Source: Edaphocola flava
GTDB lineage: Bacteria > Bacteroidota > Bacteroidia > Chitinophagales > Chitinophagaceae
Length of the DNA: 64,000 nt
Assembly: GCF_004118155.1 (NCBI RefSeq)
Contig: NZ_SAIQ01000001.1
Location: forward strand, 372,001 to 436,000
Direction of reading: 5' to 3'
Part shown: positions 16,767 to 25,381 of the stretch, in pieces
Numbering within the stretch: the stretch's first letter is position 1
Layout of the letters: every line of letters begins with the position of its first letter
Made by a program: the position numbers and the translations under genes
Notes under the pieces: generated by a model
Seen by the model: the letters and a program-made list of their open reading frames with translations, nothing else
Database searches by the model: none
What the model was told of the DNA's origin: nothing

Positions 16767-17273
16767 ATGCGTCTCAGACTATTCACCCTGCTCGCTATGC
16801 TCTTCCTGGGTACCGGTACCCTATCGGCTCAAAAGAGCAAGATTACGACTCCCCTTGAGCTTAACAATTATTATGCTGATGTAACGGACTCTCTCTATAC
16901 AATGGGACAGACCTGGGGCAAACTTTTCAACAAATCTTATACAGCAAAAGACTTTGCTCCGCTGGTCAGCCAACATAAAGCCATGATTGCTTTTGTAGAG
17001 CGTAAACAGAGGGAAGTGATGGCACAAAAAGATTTCGCCGGATCGGAAAACCTGCGCCTGGCCATGCTGGACTTTCTCTCTTATGAAAAACGCCTGATGA
17101 CCGAGGGATTCATTCCTTTTGAAAAGCTGAAGGCCAATGCTACAGAAGAGCAGATCAAGACCTGCATATCCAAGCTGGAGGAACTGGCCAAATCGGAAAG
17201 TGAAGAACTAGGTAAAGTACAGAATGCACAAATGGAATTTGCCGAAAAGAATGGCTTTACAATTGAAGAATAA
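16767..17273 (+). CDS. small exported helical protein (unknown function)
   Basis: The 168-aa protein has a signal peptide (MRLRLFTLLAMLFLGTGTLSAQ, cleavage likely after LSA or SAQ). The mature part is rich in charged helices (KAMIAFVERKQREVMAQKDF, ISKLEELAKSESEELGKVQ) and has no Cys or recognisable enzyme motif. It resembles small periplasmic helical-bundle proteins common in Bacteroidota, but I do not recognise a named family with confidence. It is a single-gene unit; a weak TATATTTC box lies shortly before its ATG, and a hairpin terminator follows. Confidence 0.75.
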   Translation: MRLRLFTLLAMLFLGTGTLSAQKSKITTPLELNNYYADVTDSLYTMGQTWGKLFNKSYTAKDFAPLVSQHKAMIAFVERKQREVMAQKDFAGSENLRLAMLDFLSYEKRLMTEGFIPFEKLKANATEEQIKTCISKLEELAKSESEELGKVQNAQMEFAEKNGFTIEE

Positions 17274-17286
17274 TAAACTTGACTAT

Positions 17287-17326
17287 AAAAGATAAAGGAT
17301 CGCGTAATGCGATCCTTTATCTTTTT
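17287..17326. terminator. bidirectional intrinsic terminator
   Basis: 17-bp inverted repeat (aaaagataaaggatcgc / gcgatcctttatctttt), loop gtaat, between the small exported protein gene and converging fumC. Confidence 0.88.
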
Positions 17327-17344
17327 ATAAATATATCAGTTCAA

Positions 17345-18766
17345 TTAACCGATCTCACCACACATGCTTGCCGGAACAACCCACTCATCGAATTGTGCCT
17401 CAGTCATATGTTCAAAATCCAGGTCTTTCAGTTTATATTCAATTGCAGCCTGCTTCAGGGTAATGCCACGTTTGTGTGCATCCTGTGCGATACCAGCAGC
17501 GTTGTAATAGCCGATTTTGGTATTTAATGCAGTAACCAGCATCAGCGAGTTGTTTACGTGTGCGTCGATGTTTTTCTGAATCGGCTCGATACCCTGAGCA
17601 CATTTCACATCAAAGCTTACACATCCTTCTCCGATCAGTCTTGCAGAGTGCAGGAAGTTATAGATCATCATCGGTTTGAATACATTCAGTTCGAAATGAC
17701 CATTAGATCCACCTACGTTGATCGCTACATCATTACCCATTACCTGTGCTGCGATCATGGTCAGGGCCTCACACTGAGTAGGATTTACCTTACCCGGCAT
17801 GATAGAAGAACCTGGCTCATTGTCCGGGATATGCAGTTCTCCGATACCCGCACGCGGACCGGAACTCAGCAGACGTACATCGTTTGCGATCTTCATCAGG
17901 CTTACTGCAACTGTTTTTAAGGCACCATGTGCAAATACTACTGCATCATGTGCTGCCAGACTTTCAAATTTGTTAGGAGCTGTTACAAATGGCAGGCCGG
18001 TTAATTCTGCGATTTTCTTAGCTACAGCCACATCATAACCTTTAGGAGCATTCAGACCGGTACCTACAGCAGTACCACCCAGAGCCAGTTCGCTCAGGTG
18101 CGGCAGGGTGCTTTCGATCGCCTGGATGCCATAGTTCAGCTGTGCTACATAGCCACTGATTTCCTGGCCCAGGGTCAGCGGAGTCGCATCCATCAGGTGG
18201 GTACGACCGATTTTCACCACGTGCATATAAGCTTTCGCTTTTGCATCCAGGGTATCTCTCAATTGTTTGATGCCTGGGATAGTGGTTTCTACCAGCATTT
18301 TGTATGCAGCGATGTGCATTGCGGTAGGGAAAGTATCGTTAGAAGATTGTGATTTATTTACATCATCGTTCGGATGCAGTGCTTTTTCTTTATCGGTCAG
18401 CTGGCCACCTTGCAGTACGTGTCCGCGATAAGCGACTACTTCGTTTACGTTCATGTTAGATTGGGTACCGGAACCGGTTTGCCAAACTACCAGGGGAAAT
18501 TCATTATCTAATTTTCCTTCCAGGATTTCGTCACATACGGTGCCGATCAGTTGAGACTTTTCAGCAGGCAGTACACCCAGGTCAGTGTTAGTCAACGCGG
18601 CAGCTTTTTTCAGGTATGCAAATGCCTTAATGATCTCTGTCGGCATTTTATTAATATCCTGAGCAATTTTAAAATTGTCTACCGAACGTTGGGTTTGCGC
18701 TCCGTAATATGCACTAACAGGGACTTGTACTTCCCCCATAGTGTCCTTTTCAATACGAAATTCCAT
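17345..18766 (-). CDS. fumC: class II fumarate hydratase
   Basis: This iron-independent fumarase interconverts fumarate and L-malate in the TCA cycle. The 473-aa protein (family about 465) carries [13 protein letters not shown], the catalytic-site [16 protein letters not shown] (H190) and the superfamily signature [13 protein letters not shown] (319-331). A tRNA-Arg gene lies 44 nt upstream on the same strand and may share its transcript. Confidence 0.96.
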   Translation of the reverse strand: MEFRIEKDTMGEVQVPVSAYYGAQTQRSVDNFKIAQDINKMPTEIIKAFAYLKKAAALTNTDLGVLPAEKSQLIGTVCDEILEGKLDNEFPLVVWQTGSGTQSNMNVNEVVAYRGHVLQGGQLTDKEKALHPNDDVNKSQSSNDTFPTAMHIAAYKMLVETTIPGIKQLRDTLDAKAKAYMHVVKIGRTHLMDATPLTLGQEISGYVAQLNYGIQAIESTLPHLSELALGGTAVGTGLNAPKGYDVAVAKKIAELTGLPFVTAPNKFESLAAHDAVVFAHGALKTVAVSLMKIANDVRLLSSGPRAGIGELHIPDNEPGSSIMPGKVNPTQCEALTMIAAQVMGNDVAINVGGSNGHFELNVFKPMMIYNFLHSARLIGEGCVSFDVKCAQGIEPIQKNIDAHVNNSLMLVTALNTKIGYYNAAGIAQDAHKRGITLKQAAIEYKLKDLDFEHMTEAQFDEWVVPASMCGEIG

Positions 18767-18810
18767 TGTTTGAAAATTTTAATCTTTGAGAATGAACATA
18801 AATTGTGAAG

Positions 18811-18882
18811 TGGTCTCACCAAGAATCGAACTTGGATCTAAAGTTTAGGAAACTTCTATTCTATCCATTGAACTATGAGACC
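18811..18882 (-). tRNA. tRNA-Arg, anticodon CCU
   Basis: All arms fold. The acceptor is GGTCTCA/TGAGACC with discriminator A. The D stem is GTTC/GAAT, the anticodon stem is GAAGT/ACTTT with loop TTCCTAA (anticodon CCT), the variable loop has 4 nt, and the T stem is CCAAG/CTTGG with loop TTCGATT. Total 72 nt. The CCA end is not encoded. This tRNA reads AGG. Confidence 0.95.
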
Positions 18883-18929
18883 GTCCTGATTTCAATATTT
18901 CAGGAATTGCGCTGCGAATTTAAAAACTT

Positions 18930-19529
18930 TTATCTGAATTGCAGCGTCTCAATTAAATGTTCTATGTCCTTTTTCAGGAAAGTGGCCGCCGGTGCTATAG
19001 AATCGGCATTCGGCGCACTGTTAAAATAGAGGGAACCGCGGATAAAATGTTTGGTTTTATCGGTAACGTAGAATTGGTATACAGATGCTGCATTGCCGCC
19101 AACTGTATAAAATACACCTTCCATACCGCTTTTGGTGGTAAAAGCAGGGGCGTCAATAAAGTCGGCCTTTTTATTATGGGCATTGGTCAGTTTGTAACTC
19201 TCTCTTACCAGGTCGTTCAGATCTGCTCCCGGTTCAATCGCTTTATAGCTCAGGTATATCATTGCATTGATACCGGGAAAGTTTACATTGATCCAATAGG
19301 GCTGATGCTCTTCTTTGATCAGGTTTAAATCCTGTACTACTTTTCCGTACACAGGGTATTCGAACCGGAAAGGGAAACCGGCGCTGTCAAAGGTTTTATA
19401 GGCATGTGTTTCCGGCAGGTCTATCTTGAAATATCCTCTGGGCTTGGGCATAGAAGGCTCCGGCTTGCAGGAGGTTACAAATATAAAGGAACTCACTACC
19501 AGGGTAATTACTGCGTAAATATGCTTCAT
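18930..19529 (-). CDS. gldD: gliding motility lipoprotein GldD
   Basis: This 199-aa lipoprotein (signal MKHIYAVITLVVSSFIFVTSC, lipobox VTSC, Cys21) has the GldD pattern: PKPRGYFKIDLPETHAYKTF, PFRFEYPVYGKV, YWINVNFPGINAMIYLSYK and a Leu/Ser stretch LNDLVRESYKLT. GldD is required for gliding in Flavobacterium johnsoniae and is found widely in Bacteroidota, including non-gliders. It is the last gene of the DUF58-coaBC-DUF4835-DUF4296-gldD run and abuts the DUF4296 stop. The T9SS-type giant proteins of this window fit a gliding or surface-secretion lifestyle. Confidence 0.9.
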   Translation of the reverse strand: MKHIYAVITLVVSSFIFVTSCKPEPSMPKPRGYFKIDLPETHAYKTFDSAGFPFRFEYPVYGKVVQDLNLIKEEHQPYWINVNFPGINAMIYLSYKAIEPGADLNDLVRESYKLTNAHNKKADFIDAPAFTTKSGMEGVFYTVGGNAASVYQFYVTDKTKHFIRGSLYFNSAPNADSIAPAATFLKKDIEHLIETLQFR

Positions 19530-20132
19530 CTATTGTGCTTGCTTTTTAACTTTATCAAGGGTTTCTTTAATGTCTTTGTTTTTGCGGCGTATATCTTTCA
19601 ACTCCTCGTCTTCGGTACGGTCTACCGGCTCTACAGAGGTCCGTTCCGGACGATCTATCTGAGGGGTTGCTACGGGCGTTGTAGCTTCTGGCTGCTGGAT
19701 AGTATCCGTACCGGCAACAGCAGTACTATCCTCCGCCAGAGGAGCGACTTTGGGCATATCTGTCCCTTTGTATTTATTCGCCTTATCCAGCACCTTACGG
19801 TATACGCTGTCCATAACTGCAGGATGTGCATAATACCAGTCCAGAGCGGTCTGCAATTTATCCAGCGATAAATTATGGTGCTTCAATACCATAGCATAAT
19901 AATAGGCCAGCGTATCGGTGTTTTTTTCTGAGCCATGTGGTATGGTATCCGCAAATTTACCAATGCTGTAATCCTCCGCAACCTGCAGGTCAAAGAGGAT
20001 ATTGCCCATTTCTGTTACGGGAATAGGAGGCTCCTGTTCTCTATCGCAGGAGGTAAGTGTCAGGGAATAAACGACTATACTTAAAATAATGCCTAACCCT
20101 ATCCGGAATCGGCTCAATTGTACACATTTCAT
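19530..20132 (-). CDS. DUF4296 domain lipoprotein
   Basis: The 200-aa protein has a lipoprotein signal (ILSIVVYSLTLTSC, Cys29). The domain starts at PVTEMGNILFDLQVAEDY, followed by YYYAMVLKHHNLSLDKLQTALDWYYAHPAVMDSVYRKV, typical of DUF4296. The C-terminal third is Pro/Thr-rich and then charged (KDIRRKNKDIKETLDKV). The ATG at 20132 is chosen over 20168 because it begins a proper signal sequence and leaves a 7-nt gap to the preceding gene. Role unknown. Confidence 0.82.
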   Translation of the reverse strand: MKCVQLSRFRIGLGIILSIVVYSLTLTSCDREQEPPIPVTEMGNILFDLQVAEDYSIGKFADTIPHGSEKNTDTLAYYYAMVLKHHNLSLDKLQTALDWYYAHPAVMDSVYRKVLDKANKYKGTDMPKVAPLAEDSTAVAGTDTIQQPEATTPVATPQIDRPERTSVEPVDRTEDEELKDIRRKNKDIKETLDKVKKQAQ

Positions 20133-20139
20133 TACTGGA

Positions 20140-21060
20140 CTATCGGGCATCATTATATTTTGCAGCATTTGTAATATCTAATGCGGCCAGTTTAGGGGCA
20201 TACTTTTTACGCTCTACTTCAGTCATCGATTTCAGCATACCTATGTATTCTGTACTTTTGGCATTGAAGAAGAACTGGAGTAAAACAGAAGAAGGGTTTT
20301 GCTGATTAAGGGTCACCAGACTTTCCAGACCATCCATGATCACTCTGCGGCTTTCTTCCGGTTTTTCCCACATCATATCCATCCCAAAGCGATGGTATGC
20401 ATATAGGTAAGGACGAAACGCTTCAAAGCGCGGATTCATAATCTGATCTATAAGCCAGTAGCGGTTCTTATTACTTCCTTCACTTGATTTCCATCCGACA
20501 ATAGTCTTTCCCTCTTCCGGCGCATTCAGTACAATATACTGTGCCTTCTTGAAAAATTCAGTGCCACCACCCTGCTGAAATGAATCATAGGTAAAACCAA
20601 GTATAATATTGATATAATAAGCAATTGTTGCGGTAAGGTTAGCCGCTACGGGATCGCTGCCGGCAACACGCTGTTCATCAAACAGTACGACTTGTCCCTG
20701 CTCATATTTAAAAGAAAGATCCCGGTCCTGAAAATTGACCAGCGGAGAGGTATATGTTGAGTTGAATACCGGGCGGGATGCCTGTACCGTAAGCGTTCCG
20801 CTGAATATACTCCCGCTTTTCTTGGTTAGGTTCAACAGGAAACTGGCTTCTATTTTCTCAATATTCTTATAGGTGTCATTGGTCCATTTGGTATTATTCA
20901 GCAATTGGTTCAGGGAGTTCTCCAGGTTTTCCATCAACTTGGGATCTACCCCTTGCAGGCGCTCATAACGCACCGTTACCTTGCCGTTAAACTCCTGGGC
21001 AAGAACTGCTGTATTCACCAACAGCATGCAAACAATAACAACGATAAAGCGTCTGATCAT
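20140..21060 (-). CDS. DUF4835 family exported protein
   Basis: This 306-aa protein with signal peptide (MIRRFIVVIVCMLLVNTAVLAQ) matches DUF4835: QEFNGKVTVRYERLQGVDP, LNQLLNNTKWTND, a YYINIILGFTYDSF segment and GMLKSMTEVERKKYAPKLAALD near the end. Its function is unknown; it usually follows coaBC in Bacteroidota, as here, where the start codon overlaps the coaBC stop by 4 nt. Export to the periplasm is predicted. Confidence 0.87.
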   Translation of the reverse strand: MIRRFIVVIVCMLLVNTAVLAQEFNGKVTVRYERLQGVDPKLMENLENSLNQLLNNTKWTNDTYKNIEKIEASFLLNLTKKSGSIFSGTLTVQASRPVFNSTYTSPLVNFQDRDLSFKYEQGQVVLFDEQRVAGSDPVAANLTATIAYYINIILGFTYDSFQQGGGTEFFKKAQYIVLNAPEEGKTIVGWKSSEGSNKNRYWLIDQIMNPRFEAFRPYLYAYHRFGMDMMWEKPEESRRVIMDGLESLVTLNQQNPSSVLLQFFFNAKSTEYIGMLKSMTEVERKKYAPKLAALDITNAAKYNDAR

Positions 21061-22259
21061 GATCTGGAAATATAATTAATAATCTCCCGGGCTACATCGG
21101 CCTTGGACTGCAAAGGTAGCTCATACGGAGGTTTGTTTGTACTGATGATGGTCACCTTATTGGTATCTGTACCAAAGCCTGCACCTTTATCATTCAGGGA
21201 GTTCAGTACAATAAAATCGGCATTCTTCTTTACCAGCTTGGCCTGGGCATGCTCCAGCTCATTATTGGTTTCTAAAGCAAAGCCGACAATGACTTGTTTT
21301 GTCTTTTTCTGCCCCAGGGTAGCGAGGATATCCGGATTCTTGACCAGTTCTAAAGTCATATGATCCGAGTTTTCTTTCTTTTTAATCTTTTCTTTTGCCT
21401 GTTCTGCCGGTCTGAAATCGGCTACTGCCGCACTCATAATAACCAGGTCCATCTCTTCAAAAACAGCTTCGCATTGTGCGTACATCTGCTGTGCGCTTTC
21501 TACCTTAACGACCGTAATACCCGGCATTGATACCGTCTCTTTGGTCGGCCCCAGGACGAGGGTTACTGCTACACCCTGTTGTGCCAGGTTTTGCGCCAGG
21601 GCTATGCCCATTTTGCCTGAAGAATAATTACCTATAAAACGCACCGGGTCCAGTTTTTCGTATGTTGGTCCGGCCGTGATCAATGCCTTCTTATAAATGG
21701 ATAAAGCGTGTTTTTCAGCCTTTTGCGCCAGGAAACCGGCTACAAATTGTACAATACGTTCCGGGTCGGCCATACGTCCTGCACCAATGATGCCACTGGC
21801 CAGCTCTCCGTGTTCCGGCTCAATGATCGTATTACCGTATGACTGTATTTTCTGTACATTGGCCTGGGTAGAAGGATGTATCCACATATCCTCATCCATA
21901 GCCGGCGCAACCAGCACCGGACAGGTAGCAGAAAGGTATACTGCCTGTACAATATTATCGCAAAGACCATGTGCCATTTTAGCCAGACTATTGGCACTGC
22001 ATGGAGCCACCAGCATCACATCGGCCCAGCGGCCCAGGTGCACATGATTATGCCACTGATCATTATCACTCACACTACTATATACACTATTCTTAGACAC
22101 GGTAGACAGGGACAAGGGACTTACAAAGTCTGCCGCAGCAAGGGTCATTAATACCTGCACCTCTGCACCCTGCTTTACCAGCTGGCGTACCAGTTCCGGT
22201 GTTTTATAAGCAGCAATGCTGCCGGTTACCGCAAGAATAATTTTCTTATTGGTCAACAT
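21057..22259 (-). CDS. coaBC: bifunctional phosphopantothenoylcysteine decarboxylase / phosphopantothenate-cysteine ligase
   Basis: This enzyme catalyses two consecutive steps of coenzyme A synthesis. The N-terminal flavoprotein (CoaC) domain shows VTGSIAAYK, the catalytic-His region HNHVHLGRWADVMLVAPCSANSLAK and APAMDEDMW. The CoaB domain follows from about residue 185 (TAGPTYEKLDPVRFIGNYSSGKMG, VSAAVADFRPA, GFALETN). In the flexible flap the Escherichia coli enzyme has ACGDVGPGRM, while here it is LASGIIGAGRM, so the flap Cys is Ser, as I believe is common in this phylum. The gene follows a DUF58 gene by 5 nt. Confidence 0.95.
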   Translation of the reverse strand: MLTNKKIILAVTGSIAAYKTPELVRQLVKQGAEVQVLMTLAAADFVSPLSLSTVSKNSVYSSVSDNDQWHNHVHLGRWADVMLVAPCSANSLAKMAHGLCDNIVQAVYLSATCPVLVAPAMDEDMWIHPSTQANVQKIQSYGNTIIEPEHGELASGIIGAGRMADPERIVQFVAGFLAQKAEKHALSIYKKALITAGPTYEKLDPVRFIGNYSSGKMGIALAQNLAQQGVAVTLVLGPTKETVSMPGITVVKVESAQQMYAQCEAVFEEMDLVIMSAAVADFRPAEQAKEKIKKKENSDHMTLELVKNPDILATLGQKKTKQVIVGFALETNNELEHAQAKLVKKNADFIVLNSLNDKGAGFGTDTNKVTIISTNKPPYELPLQSKADVAREIINYISRS

Positions 22260-22264
22260 AAATC

Positions 22265-23587
22265 TTAAATAGATTGTCTTGATTTCAGTTCTAAATAATT
22301 ATTGACTACATCTACAGTCAACTTTTCCGGTGTTGTCAATACTGCTATAATACCATAGCGGCGCAGCTCTTTGACCATTTGCTTTTTTTCATAGTCAAAG
22401 CGATCTACTATTGTCCGGGTGTAAATACCTTCTGTGGTATCGGGTTGTGCATCTTTCAGTTCTTTGATCGTCGTATTTTCAAAAAACACCACACAAAGCA
22501 GGTGTCTCTTGGCCAGTCCTCTCAGGAAAGGCATCTGCCGCTCCAGTGAAGTCAGTGACTCAAAATTGGTATACAGCATCAGGAAGGATCGCTGGCTGAG
22601 CTTATGACGGGTTACGGTAACCAGTCTTTCAAAGTCGGCATCCAGGAAGTCGGTATGCTGATGGTATAAGGTTTCCAGGATTTTATTCATCTGTCCCGGA
22701 CTGGCCTCTGCCGGAATAATATCCTGCACCGAAGAGGAAAAGGTAATCAGGCCCACTTTATCATGACGATGCAGCGCAACGTTCATAAAAGTGAGTGCGG
22801 ATTTAATAGAGTGATCCATTAAGGTCATTCCCTCAAAAGGCATTTTCATAGAACGGCCTTTATCAATCACACAATAGATCATCTGCGCCCTTACATCGGT
22901 AAAGGTATTGACCATCATATTGTTCTTACGGGCAGTGGCTTTCCAGTTGATAGTACGGATATCGTCTCCGTTGACATATTCCTTGATCTGTTCAAATTCA
23001 AGACTATGGCCCAGGCGGCGGATCTTTTTGGTACCGGCCATCTGATTGCGATCGCTGGTGGCCATCAGCTGGTAGTTTTTAAGATAGCGGGTGGTAGGAT
23101 ATACTTTTACCTCTGCAGGTTCATCCATCACAATTCTTCTCTTCAACAACCCTAAAGGGCTGGTCACAAAAGCAATGATATGTTCAAACCGGTACAGCCC
23201 GCGGCTGAGGGGTTTCAATTCATATGAGATAAGGTCTTCCTGTCCTGCACTCAGCTGCTTATACAATACGAAATCGCGTATCTGAAACTGTACAGGCACT
23301 TCGTCTATACATTCAACCTTAATGGCATATCCAAACCGGTTTTTCAATTGCAGTCTTACGGGATTATCTTCGGCCAGGTGCCAGCGATCCGGCACAATGC
23401 GATGCATCTCAAGCGTTCTGTTACGCCCAAACAGCAGTAGGATATCAATTACGGTAAGTGCTGCAAAAGTGAATAGTAAGATTATGGCTGCATACCAGAG
23501 CACGGGCATAAAGAAAGCAGCAAAAAACAGTACGGCATTTATGGCCAGTACTATAAACCAACGATAGTGTATAAAAACATTTTTCAT
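22265..23587 (-). CDS. DUF58 domain membrane protein
   Basis: The 440-aa protein has two N-terminal membrane segments (about residues 10-50), then a beta-sandwich region and the DUF58 core with GDDIRTINWKATARKNNMMVN near residue 210 and a von Willebrand A-like C-terminal fold (YCVIDKGRSMKM). Such proteins often accompany MoxR ATPases and transglutaminase-like proteins, but none is adjacent here. The gene leads an operon with coaBC. A -7 box lies at 23630-23637. Confidence 0.85.
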   Translation of the reverse strand: MKNVFIHYRWFIVLAINAVLFFAAFFMPVLWYAAIILLFTFAALTVIDILLLFGRNRTLEMHRIVPDRWHLAEDNPVRLQLKNRFGYAIKVECIDEVPVQFQIRDFVLYKQLSAGQEDLISYELKPLSRGLYRFEHIIAFVTSPLGLLKRRIVMDEPAEVKVYPTTRYLKNYQLMATSDRNQMAGTKKIRRLGHSLEFEQIKEYVNGDDIRTINWKATARKNNMMVNTFTDVRAQMIYCVIDKGRSMKMPFEGMTLMDHSIKSALTFMNVALHRHDKVGLITFSSSVQDIIPAEASPGQMNKILETLYHQHTDFLDADFERLVTVTRHKLSQRSFLMLYTNFESLTSLERQMPFLRGLAKRHLLCVVFFENTTIKELKDAQPDTTEGIYTRTIVDRFDYEKKQMVKELRRYGIIAVLTTPEKLTVDVVNNYLELKSRQSI

Positions 23588-23629
23588 GGATACCTGCTAA
23601 ACTGTACAGCAATTTGCCGATCAGAAGTT

Positions 23630-23637
23630 CAAAAATA
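23630..23637 (-). promoter_or_regulatory. putative -7 box for the DUF58-coaBC-gldD operon
   Basis: On the minus strand this reads TATTTTTG (TAnnTTTG), 42 nt before the DUF58 ATG. No TTG box is visible at the usual spacing; the terminator hairpin of the neighbouring unit starts just upstream. Confidence 0.5.
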
Positions 23638-23643
23638 ATAAAT

Positions 23644-23685
23644 AAAAGCGAGGCTACCGGAATAAAGATAGCCTCGCTTTTTCTT
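23644..23685 (-). terminator. intrinsic terminator of the EGF-like lipoprotein gene
   Basis: Inverted repeat aaaagcgaggcta / tagcctcgctttt with a 12-nt loop. On the minus strand it lies downstream of the EGF-like lipoprotein stop and ends in a T-run. Confidence 0.75.
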
Positions 23686-23711
23686 TTCGCAAGAAGAATT
23701 GCGGGATGAAA

Positions 23712-24254
23712 TTATTTAGTCCACAGGGACGGAGAACCTACTCCCTGGTATCCGAAGTTATCAATGATACCATCAGAAGAGGTTACACGATAGTATAATT
23801 TCAGCTCGCCGTGTCCTTTATAGAATTTTTCCGGGGTAATGGCACCATAACCTACAACGGTTTTGGTCAGTGTACCTACGGTATACGTCTGTGTTGGGAT
23901 AAAGATAGAATCTTTAACAATGTTTGCAACCAGTACCGCATTGTTCTGGTTATTGAAGTTGCGGATCTGTATGCTGGTCAGTGTAGAGTTATTTTCTACT
24001 GATACTGTATAGCGCGCGATGCTGCTTACGGTACCATCTTCAGTAACTGTCCAGGCGCCTTTATAACGGTCACGGGTAATCGTTTCACAACGATCTCCTT
24101 CATAGCCAGCAGGACAGGTACATGATCCGTCAGTCTCACAAGTTCCTCCGTTTGCACAAACGATAGCCTTACACTTATCCACTTCACAAGATGATATTGT
24201 AAACGTAGTAATTGCTGCTATTGCGCTAAAAGATGCCAATAAAAAACGCTTCAT
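23712..24254 (-). CDS. lipoprotein with an EGF-like domain
   Basis: The 180-aa protein has a lipoprotein signal ending TISSC (Cys23). Directly after it sits one EGF-like module with six Cys at 28, 33, 39, 45, 47 and 56, with ANGGTC and CPAGYEGDRCE typical of the fold. The remaining 120 residues form an unrecognised beta-rich domain (YKGAWTVTEDG... GHGELKLYYRVTSSDG), lipocalin-like in its GxW opening. Surface or periplasmic display is likely. It is monocistronic. Confidence 0.85.
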   Translation of the reverse strand: MKRFLLASFSAIAAITTFTISSCEVDKCKAIVCANGGTCETDGSCTCPAGYEGDRCETITRDRYKGAWTVTEDGTVSSIARYTVSVENNSTLTSIQIRNFNNQNNAVLVANIVKDSIFIPTQTYTVGTLTKTVVGYGAITPEKFYKGHGELKLYYRVTSSDGIIDNFGYQGVGSPSLWTK

Positions 24255-24379
24255 AATTATAATATCTTACAGAATGATTGAAAGGGATTACTTAATTTTA
24301 ATGCCTAAAAATAATCAAAGAAATCGGAAAAGCAAACTTTTGCTAAAAAAACAATTCAATGCAGGACCGGTTATACGGC

Positions 24380-25096
24380 TTAATTGCGCTTTTTGTTTTT
24401 AGAATAATGCCCGCTATTGCTATTATTGTTGCTATTACTATTGCTGTTGCGGTTGTTTTTATTACCTCCGCCTCCGCTACCGCCATTTTTATTGCGGTTT
24501 TGGTTATTATTATTGTTACCGCTATTACTCTGCGCGTGTTTTTTAAAGTTGCTGTTGTTAAAGCGAACCTTTACATCTCCCGGCACATAATCCAGCGCAC
24601 CATTACTCAATACCCTCAGTTCTTCTTTGATGATATCGTCCTGCACCTGCTCTTTATGCCAGTTAGCATAAGATAGTTTCATGTAATAGGCTACTGATTG
24701 CGTAAACCCTTTACGTTTCTCCTCATCATCGGTTTGAATCGCACGGTCTATAATCTGGGTAATATTGTGCCCGATATGTTTATTCTTGCGGTTACGTTTT
24801 GGATATGGTAATGGTTCCGGCCTTTTAGCCATTTCCTCTCTTGTCGGAACGGGATACGGGGAATCGATCTTCAGCTCAAAATCAGAGATACGAAAGATAT
24901 GGTCCCACAGCTTATGCCTGAAGTCTTCTACATTTTTCAGATGCGGATTCAGGATACCCATCAGCTCTATTATGGACTGTGCATTTTTCTGGCGTTTTTC
25001 CGGATCTTCTATGGTGAGAATATAATCCACCATTTTCTGAATGTGCCGTCCATATTCCGGCATGATTAATTTATTACGGGAAGTATTATACTGCAT
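24380..25096 (-). CDS. DUF4290 family protein with Asn/Gly-rich tail
   Basis: The 238-aa protein is cytosolic by sequence, with no signal or membrane segment. Residues 1-185 match DUF4290 (MQYNTSRNKLIMPEYGRHIQKMVDY, LMGILNPHLKNVEDFRHKLWDHIF, NITQIIDRAIQTDDEEKR). The last 50 residues are a low-complexity Asn/Ser/Gly run ending in basic KNKKRN, suggesting a disordered, possibly nucleic-acid-contacting tail. Function unknown. The gene faces away from the hydrolase-tamL unit. Confidence 0.87.
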   Translation of the reverse strand: MQYNTSRNKLIMPEYGRHIQKMVDYILTIEDPEKRQKNAQSIIELMGILNPHLKNVEDFRHKLWDHIFRISDFELKIDSPYPVPTREEMAKRPEPLPYPKRNRKNKHIGHNITQIIDRAIQTDDEEKRKGFTQSVAYYMKLSYANWHKEQVQDDIIKEELRVLSNGALDYVPGDVKVRFNNSNFKKHAQSNSGNNNNNQNRNKNGGSGGGGNKNNRNSNSNSNNNSNSGHYSKNKKRN

Positions 25097-25197
25097 TAAA
25101 AAAGGATCAAAATAATTGAAAGTGAAGTAGCTCTCTCAATGGCATTTAAGGATGTATGCCATGAGCAAACTGTATAAACAGGAGATTACTGTTACTG

Positions 25198-25205
25198 CAA
25201 ATATA
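25198..25205 (-). promoter_or_regulatory. putative -7 box for the DUF4290 gene
   Basis: TATATTTG on the minus strand fits TAnnTTTG and would give a leader of about 95 nt. It shares the 285-nt divergent gap 25097-25381 with the plus-strand box at 25295-25302; nothing else is recognised in that gap. Confidence 0.4.
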
Positions 25206-25294
25206 TAATATTTTAATTTAAAAACACTTTTTGTTCCTTTGGGCCTAAATGCAGGCTTCTGTTTAAATAATCGGAAGCGTTCGTAAAATTCCTG

Positions 25295-25302
25295 TAATTT
25301 TG
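25295..25302 (+). promoter_or_regulatory. putative -7 box for the hydrolase-tamL operon
   Basis: TAATTTTG matches TAnnTTTG about 80 nt before the hydrolase ATG. The -33 position has no clear TTG. Confidence 0.42.
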
Positions 25303-25381
25303 CCACCTTCTGTATATTTTATTTTTAGTGATGCTATGTAGTAGAGGAGTACGATATGGCTTTACAATAAATTATTAATTG

